A stretch of DNA of 64,000 nt from Stomoxys calcitrans (Eukaryota > Arthropoda > Insecta > Diptera > Muscidae). Under the pieces are notes generated by a model, which saw only the letters and a program-made list of their open reading frames with translations, was not told the origin of the DNA and made no database searches. The stretch's first letter is position 1; each line of letters begins with the position of its first letter. Below, piece after piece: positions 34,101 to 43,100 of this stretch. The stretch lies in the NCBI RefSeq assembly GCF_963082655.1, contig NC_081556.1, forward strand, positions 149,870,001 through 149,934,000. The letters are read 5' to 3'. A program made the position numbers and the translations under genes.

Positions 34101-37100
34101 GGCGGCATTCTGACAGATCTGAATATTATTCCACAGCGTGTCACAAAGCTGACGTGACCACACTGGCGCTGCATAACTTACCACAGACCGGCCAATTGCA
34201 ATATGTTGGTGTTTACGGCACTTCAAAAATCCATCTACTATTCAATAGTCAGTCGGATCCAATGCACGGCTTGTCTGTGCCTCACAACCGCAATAAGTCC
34301 TAGACTATCTGATGAACTGAATTTAATGCCGCACTTAATGCTTCAGGGCATTAAAGCCCGACAAATTGCTGCGAACACTGCCGCGAATTTAGGGTCAAAC
34401 ATCATATCGGGCATTCCTTACACAATGCCCGATATCCGAATCATTGGGGAATACACAATGTGAACAAGCCTGCGATCATTATGAGTGGAATGTATGCATA
34501 AATTTCAGATTGAAGGCAATAGCACATCATTGTCCCAGTAGGAAGAATTGGGGATGTTGGTAACCAAGCAACGGCTCTAATTGGTTTTGACTTGGCAAAA
34601 TCCGGCCTTATCTTGGCCTTCCTTCATCTCAAATGTGGAAACAAAGGTCCCCGTGGTGTTACCTGGGCAAATTTTAACATCCGTTAAAATGTGCCACGAG
34701 TTCACCTATAGAACGATAAAAAGATAGGTTAGGGCGCAGGGAAGAAATTACTTAAAAAAAACGAAGAAGAATAAAAACGCATTACCCCTATGTTGACGAC
34801 CCCCGTAAAGGTTTTAAAGATCATGATTTACGTATCTGCACCTATTGGGTTGCCCAAAAAGTAGTTGCGGATTTTTTAAAAGAAAGTAAATGCATTTTTA
34901 ATAAAACTTAGAATGAACTTTAATCAAATATACTTTTTTTACACTTTTTTTTCTAAAGCAAGCTAAAAGTAACAACTGAAAACTGACAGAAGAAAGAATG
35001 CAATTACAGAGTCACAAGCTGTGAAAAAATTTGTCAACGCCGAGTATATGAAAAATCCGCAATTACTTTTTGGGCAACCCAATAGAATGTCCGCACTCTT
35101 TAAAGAGAGGGTGCAGTGTACGCACTGGCGGATGTAACTTACAGAATCTCTTATTGTTTTCCATACAACTCCCCTAAGTTGGTTCATGTCTGGTATTGTG
35201 TCCCCACCCAAGTACTGGTGTCTTTTAGTCGTGAAATCCGGGCATTGGCATAGGAAATGCTCCAATGTCTCATCATCTTCCCCACATGCTATCACTTGCC
35301 ACACCGATTTTGCATAAGTGAGTTCGTAGTCCTATGTGGTCCGTTATGATACCAAAAGCTTTACTGACCTCCTTCTTGCTTCCTTCAATAATAGCCTCGT
35401 CTTCTTACGATCCGGATCACCCCATAGGATTTTGACCGTCTTACCGACTGTTTCGCTGCTGCGAAGGTCTTTTCATTCCCCCTTACTCTGCTATGGCCCG
35501 GCACCCAAACGATTCGGATTGTGTCTAACTCCGAGAAGGCGTTAATCTCCTTCTTACATTTGAAGATTGTTCGCGATCTTACCGTACTGGTTGTTATTGC
35601 CCTAATGGTCTTTTTACTGTCCGTTAAGATGTTCACACACGGCGTCCTCGCGTTAGCACCACACCACCACACGCATTCCGTTATCGCCCGGTTCTCCGCC
35701 TGCAGGACCGTATTATGGTTAGGCTTTCTAAAACAGATCTCAGTCCCTGGGTTCTCAATGTAGACAATTGGACTATATCTGATCAACAACACGACTTTTG
35801 CTTCTAGTGGTCAAACGTCAAGAGACTTTTTCTTTTTGAAAATAATATTCATTTTAAACGGCGATTTGCCCGAACTGTCTTAGAATACACTGAGAAAGTA
35901 GTTAAATAATGAAAAAATTAGCTTAAATCCAAATTGTATTCATTCATATCATTTTATTTTACTTATGTAATAGCACAAATTTTTGCTTTAATTTGTCCTT
36001 TGTCTTATTTGTATTTAGTTTTCAATATTTTTATTTTTATTCATTTTTATTTTTTTTTTTTTCATCTGATGCTAAGTTTTCAAACGGTAGAACAAAGTGT
36101 TGGTAATTTTACAAAAGCAGTACATGATGCTCCCCTGTAAGTAATTGTATAACAACATTGGAGTTACATCACCAAATGATGACCAATGAATGACACTAGC
36201 AAATGGGTTTCACTTGATATTTCAAATCAATAACATTTTAACCATTTCGAACACCTGACCATATGCACCATGCATGTGTGGAATGCCATGAAAACAAAAG
36301 AGTTTGACATAAATGAATTGGAAAATTTCTGAGCCAGCAAAAAATTACTGGTTTTTTCATAAAAAAATAATTTCACTCCTCAAAGTAATCTCCAGCTTAC
36401 ATACACAAATAATAGCAGTATATTACGTGACGTTTAACATGTTTGATATCATCCTAGCCTCGATTCACAACATTCTCTTTATTGGCCTAATTTTCATTTA
36501 CATCCTCCTCATCTGAGCAAAATATACCACATGTACCAACAGACATCCTCCTAAGATAATAAACGGCCCTAAGTAGGTTGAAGCCTCGCACTGTATTTAT
36601 TCATAGGTTTTGCGATCTATTCACTGTGATAGCTGGACATTGGCACACGAAATAGTGTACTGTCCAAACGAAGCTATATATGTACATAATAATGCCGAAA
36701 GCCATGCTTACCTCCCTCAGTATTAGCTTCAATTTGCTTGAAATTCTTTCCTCACTACGTTTTGTTTAACTTGTTTCTTATCAATTCTAGGCTGATCTAA
36801 CATTTCAATACCATACTTCCTCTATATTGGCTTCAGTTTATACGAGCAAGTTTTAACTAGAGCTGGCAAACTATCGATAATCGCAACATTCGATATTTTC
36901 GATAGTTTTAATAATAAATATAGATACTATCGTTAATTTCCCATCACCTATATTTCAAACGACAATGAGATGTAAAAATTCGGAGATCGATTTATATAGA
37001 AGCAATATAATGCACAGACCAAACAAAACCAATGTTTATAAAGTCAATTGGAAGTCATGGGAGAAATCATTGTACAATATGTTAGCCTAATCGGAAGAAA

Positions 37101-40100
37101 ATTGCGTCCTCTATAGGCGCAATGTATCTTAAAGCGTTCATTCAGTGTCGGATTGCTTATTTGTTTAAGTTATGCAAACAATTTAACTTTTGCGATAGTA
37201 TCCATCGGAAAAATATCAATCGATATTCAATTAAAAAAATTAAATATCGATAGTACCATCGATATTTTGCCACCTCAAGTTTTAACTCGCTGCAAGTCTC
37301 AACAAACATACACTTAAACCAGTAATTGTTGTGCGCTCTAACGGAAAACTCCTTGTAGTGCCTTTGGTGTGAAATTTGGGGTCCTCACATAATCTTTAAT
37401 CCCATTTTTAATGGCTTTGTACCTCACAAATGTCGCCAGCACAATGGCGCATTTCGTTCCCGTTTCCGAAGTCCCAAGTTTGTTTCTCTCTTCAGTCAGT
37501 TGCCATCATGCTCTAGCCTAGGGAGCAATGGACCTTCACCCTCAAGAGCTTCTTTCCTAATGGTCCTCATTCGTTGCTATGCAACGTGCCTTCCACGCTC
37601 GCAGATTTGTTCCTGGCCGTAATTCGATTCTGCCTTGGGTTAATGACTTATTTCAGGACAGTGCAATTGTCTGTATACCCAGAAATGGACTTCAACGCAC
37701 CGTCAGAACTCCGGGAATTATCGAAAGAGTAAGGCAGTCAGTTGTGCGTTCTCCCCGGCATTCGAACCGCAAACACGCAACTGCTATGGGAATATTTCTG
37801 ACATCACTGTTCGACGAATTCTCCATCAAAATCTTAAATTTCATCCCTATAATTTGGCTGTTGTGAAAAAAGTATACCAAATGTCATTTTCAAGACTGCA
37901 GGAAAAAACTTGGGATATTGTACTCTCAAATTAAAAAAAGAATAACTCAAGTACTTTTGCTTTTATTGAATGTTCAAATTAGTAAGTTTCTCTGACACCC
38001 TGTAGATATACCGTGACCGGACTTGAAGAGGTCTATCTACCACATTTTTGTCGTAAACTAGAAAAGAAGTATCACTGATTGTGTCCGTCATGACAGGTCT
38101 CTGTGTCATTGGAAAGCATGCGCTTCTAAAAAAATCAAATCAGGCGATCAGACCATGTCAAAAGTTAAGCTTTTATGCTAAAGTTGCAAACATAACTCAT
38201 CATCTCGTATTTCATCAAAATCCATAATTGCTTGCATAAGTTAATGGCATACTAAAAATGTTTATGCTTTGCTATTCAAAACATGAGAATAGTGTGTGAA
38301 TATCGAGTCGTGAGTTCCACACTCTCAAAGCCTTATTTGAATTGCAGAGCGCCTTTGCGTTCGGCTAACGATTATTAAATCAATTGGCTGTGTTGTCATC
38401 CACTACCTGTTTAATCTATGTAAAGTATGGTAGATAATAAATGAATCAATTGTTATTATTGTTGTTGTTGTTAGCCGAACATAACAATCGTTGTGGCTGT
38501 GAAACTCACCACTCGTCATACACACTGCTATCGTGTTGAAAATAACGGATCATGGGCAGAATAAATATAAAGTTCAGGGCTGCCAGATTAATTTCGTGAG
38601 AAATTAGCAGTATGAAAAAATGAACCGGCATTACCGGCACTCCAATTTTAAAAGGCGGCAAACAACGGAATAATGTTTTAATAAAGAAACTGGTATAACC
38701 TTTTTTTCGCCCGAAATAAAAAATGCATTCACATATTCTAAGTAAAATTTTCGGTTTGCTTTGTGTTACAGGGTGACGTTGATAGCATTGGACATTTTTT
38801 GGTGTCACTGCAAGAAAGCTATTGTCATTGCAAGATAACATTTTTTGCGCCACGTTGGGGATTTATTTATACATAATAACGTTTAATTCGGATAAATGCG
38901 TTCCTTATCACCAAAAAGGGTGGCAAATTGGTCGAATGAATGAATAGCTTTTTGTCAACTTTTTGTGTTTGCTACTATCTGTGACAAGCTAAAGCTGAGT
39001 ATTCTGTTCAGTATTTCGAGCGGAATGCTGTCAAACTCCATAAAAAAAAACGTCGGCGAAACGTTGGCTGAAAATCGTCGGAAAAGTAGTACTCTGTTTA
39101 TAGTGAGGAAAATGGCAAAAAATATAATAGTGGCAACACTTGAAACTATTGCCGGCATCATTTTAGTTTGTTTTATTGGTTTCAATGGTTCATTTTTCTT
39201 TATATATGTGAGAAAAAATATTTAAAATAGAGAAAACAATAAGTGCAGATAAAGAAACATGTTTTGGTATGGGAACAAAAACATTTGATTGCTGTCAAAT
39301 TCCGAGTGCGAAACAATTAAAAATTTCAGCGGTTATTCCGAAAGCGGAATAGAATATCAACTTTAAGACTAAATAATTTACGTTATAAACATACCTAGCT
39401 TTATTTCAACAGGCAAACGGACCAACTTGATTAGTTGTCTCAGAACAAAAATCAGCAATTTTGGCTGGCCCTGTAAAGTGGGAGAATGGTACTAATAGTA
39501 CCAATAACCTATTCTTCAAACATCAAATCTGGTTCAAAAATAGCATTTCTTTAAATAACACTTATCACAGCATGGTCTACCCATTTGACTTTCTTTTTCA
39601 TTATTATTTTTTTTAACTTAATTATTTTACTTATTAAATACTACGTCGTTTTGCTTGTCGTTGTTATATTTGTCTTATATGCTTTTTCGTTTTCATTGTA
39701 TTTATAATTTATTTTAATTTTTATTTTATCCTAAGTTTTCAAACTGTTGAGCAAAGTGTTGGTAATTTCACAAAAGCGGTACATGACGCTCCCATGTAAG
39801 TAATTGTGTTAAAATGGATTTTCACCAAACCAAAAAATAAAACAGAAAGAAACTGATACTAACCAAAAATAGTTTCATTTGATATTTTAACACAATAACT
39901 TTTCCTCATACTAAATACAATAATACTACAAAATCATACAGAAATCTTTAACAATGCAACTGTAACTATTCATTGATTTTACAATTATCACATCGCTGCT
40001 ATTTTTTTTTTTTATTTTATTTTTACAGTTTTCAACGCACAGAGTCTGTGTTGAAATCAACGTCGGAGAAGACAGCTTCAGTTTTTGGCACCATTACCAG

Positions 40101-43100
40101 TGGCATCTCCTCGAAATTTTCGCAAATGAAAAATTCCGAATCAATGAGATCCATAGAAGAGAAAGTTGGCTCAGCCTATGAGAATGTTAAAGTAAGCTAT
40201 GAACACAACAATTTTTTGTGCCAATCTCATGCGGTAACTACTATTTACTATTTCCATATTCCATAGTAAAAATATTTTTTGTTTTAAGTTTAAGGCGGTC
40301 TTTATTTTAATGAAAAAAATACTAATTTTAATTAAAATATAACCCACGACTAGAAAAAATTATAATTTTGGTAAAAAAAAAATAATTTTAATATAAAGGC
40401 CACCTTGAAGATAATACACAAACACATGACACAATAGTAGTAAGACATGAAGAAATAGGTAATTCAATTAGGAAACACTTTAAAAATGAAGTATGAAGAA
40501 GCGTTTGAATCCGCCAACTTATTTTGTAAAATAAAAAAAGAGGAAGGGGATTGGAGAATTTTATTGATTTGAAAAGATGGTCAGAATTTGATTCCATTAA
40601 AATTTTCTATTCTGGATGTGCCTGTATTTAAAGAACATTATTTCTAGAAAGTCGATTTTTATATAAGACTAGCCGAACCGGGCCCGCTCCGCTGCGCCTT
40701 CTTTAACTCTCTAATATCTTTTTAGGTTGGAGACACTTTTCCCTGAATGCGGATATCGAATTCGTGCCATTGTAGCCTAAGATGCTGAACGCGTTCGAAT
40801 CCTGGCGAGAACATCGGACAAAGCGATGTTTATCCCCTCCTAATGTTGGCGACATTTGCGCGGTATAATGCCATGTACGGTCATTTAAAAAATTTTCCGC
40901 ATAGAGGTATTGCACTGCAGGACGCCGTTCGTACTCGGCTATAAAAAAAGGTCCCTTATCATTGAGTTTGAACTTAAATCGTAAAGCACTCATTGATATG
41001 TGAGAATTTGCACCTTCTCGGTTCCTGGGGGTAATGTTCATCCTTAGGGTAATGTTCGCATTAGGGGAGGGATGGCACCTCAGACATTTCGACTCAAAAA
41101 TTGATATCAAATTCGTGCTGCACTTCCAAATCTCTTTAATTTGAGCACCATATTGTCATGGCGGGTAAATATGAACTGTTTGCAGGGTGTTTTGGAATTG
41201 GGGTGGCCACCGGCCCTTTGCACGGAAATTAGATAACAAATTCGTTCCTTATTCCCAACATAAATGAAGTTCTGTTCAGGGGATGGTTAAAGGTGTACCC
41301 CAAAACACTTGGCTCCATAATTGGATATCAAATTCGTTTTCTACTCTCAAATACCTTTCATTTGAGTCCCTCATTGTCATAACGGGTCAAATAACCCATT
41401 TGACGTATCCTTAGGAGGAAAAGCGCCACCTAGACTTGAACGCAAATTTTAATGTCATATTTGTAATCTACTCCCATCGGACCACTTTCGGATATGGGTG
41501 GAGTTTTTGAGGTATATGGGAGGGTCTGCCTCCACCCGATATCTAAAAATTACATAGCCTATGTTTCCTTCCAGACAAATTTACACAATCTATGAAAGTT
41601 TTAAGAAAATCGGTTCAGCCAAGTATCATATAGTCATAATGGGTCTAATGACATTTTTGAGGGGTGGCGTGACCCCCTATCTTCGATCTGATTTTGTATG
41701 CCAGATTCGAAATCTACTTCCGAATACCTTTCATTTGAGCCCCATATTGAAATGATCGTCTAATATGTCTGTTTGGGTGGGTTTTGGGGTTGGGTCGGCC
41801 CGATGGGTACTTAGAGTCAAATGTTAATACCATATTCGTATTCTACTCTGCAATACCTTTCCTTTGATCCCTATGTTGTCCCGATCAGTCCACTTTTGAT
41901 TTCGGGTTGTGTTTTTGGCATAAGGGGGAGGGTCCGCCCCCTTGTCGATACCGAAAAATTATATAGCCTATGCTTCCTTCCGAACAACCAGATTCGTTAT
42001 CTACTCCCACATACTTTTCATTTTGTACTTATCGATCCACTTTTCATTTTGGGTGGTGTTTTTGGGATAACGGTGGAGGGTCTGCTCCCTTCCGTATCAA
42101 TAAATTATAAAGCCTATTCCTACTTCCTGATCATATTCGTAATCTACTCCCGAATACCTTTCATTTGAATCCCATATTGTCATGATCGTCAAATAAACCT
42201 GTTTTAAGGGGTTTTGGGGGCTGGGTCGGCCCCCCAGCCACTTGGACCCAACTTTTATTATGAAATTCGTACTCTTCTCTTGAATACCTTTCATTCGATT
42301 CCCATAATGTCCCGATCGGTCCACTTTTATTTTTGGGTTGTACTTTTAGGGTAAGGGGGAGGGTCCGCCCCCCTCCTGATATCAAATAATTATATAGCCT
42401 ATGTTTCCTTCCAGACCATCCTACACAATCTGTGAAAACTACAAGGTAATCGGTTCAGCCGTTTTTGAGTCTATACGGAACAAACAAACAAACCGACAAA
42501 CAAACAAACACAAATTTAATTTTATATATAGGATTTTTACTTAGAATTTCATGGAAATTTTATTTTCATAAAAAAATCTCGTCGAAATTTGATTAAAAAA
42601 TGATTTTATAGGAAATTTCATACAATTCTTATGAGTAGCTACGATTTCTTTGTACGTTCAATCTGTTGAGTATTTTCTTTTTTTTTATTATTTGGGAGTA
42701 GTTATGATGTCTTTGTATGCTTAAGTAATCATTCTTAACCCATAAACGCCAAATGGGCTGAAAAATACCCAAGAATAGAGCTGTCTTAGAAAAATTCTAC
42801 CCCCATTTCGCAAAGAGGTATCCCAATACAGTTTAGATTGGCATAAGGTGGCAAATGAAACTAGTTCAAAACATTTTTCCCGTCATATGAGGTAGAGCTT
42901 TGGGGGAAAGTTGACTTGTAGAAAGTCAGCAATTTGGTCCGATCTAGGTCCGATCCCATTTGACAGGAATGGGTAGAGGTCTACCAGAACACACTGTGCC
43001 AAATTTCATCGAATTCGGATAATAAATGGATATTTTATGGCCTCAATACCATATATCGGGAGATCGGGTGGTTGGTCTAAAGGCAACTATATCCAAATAT

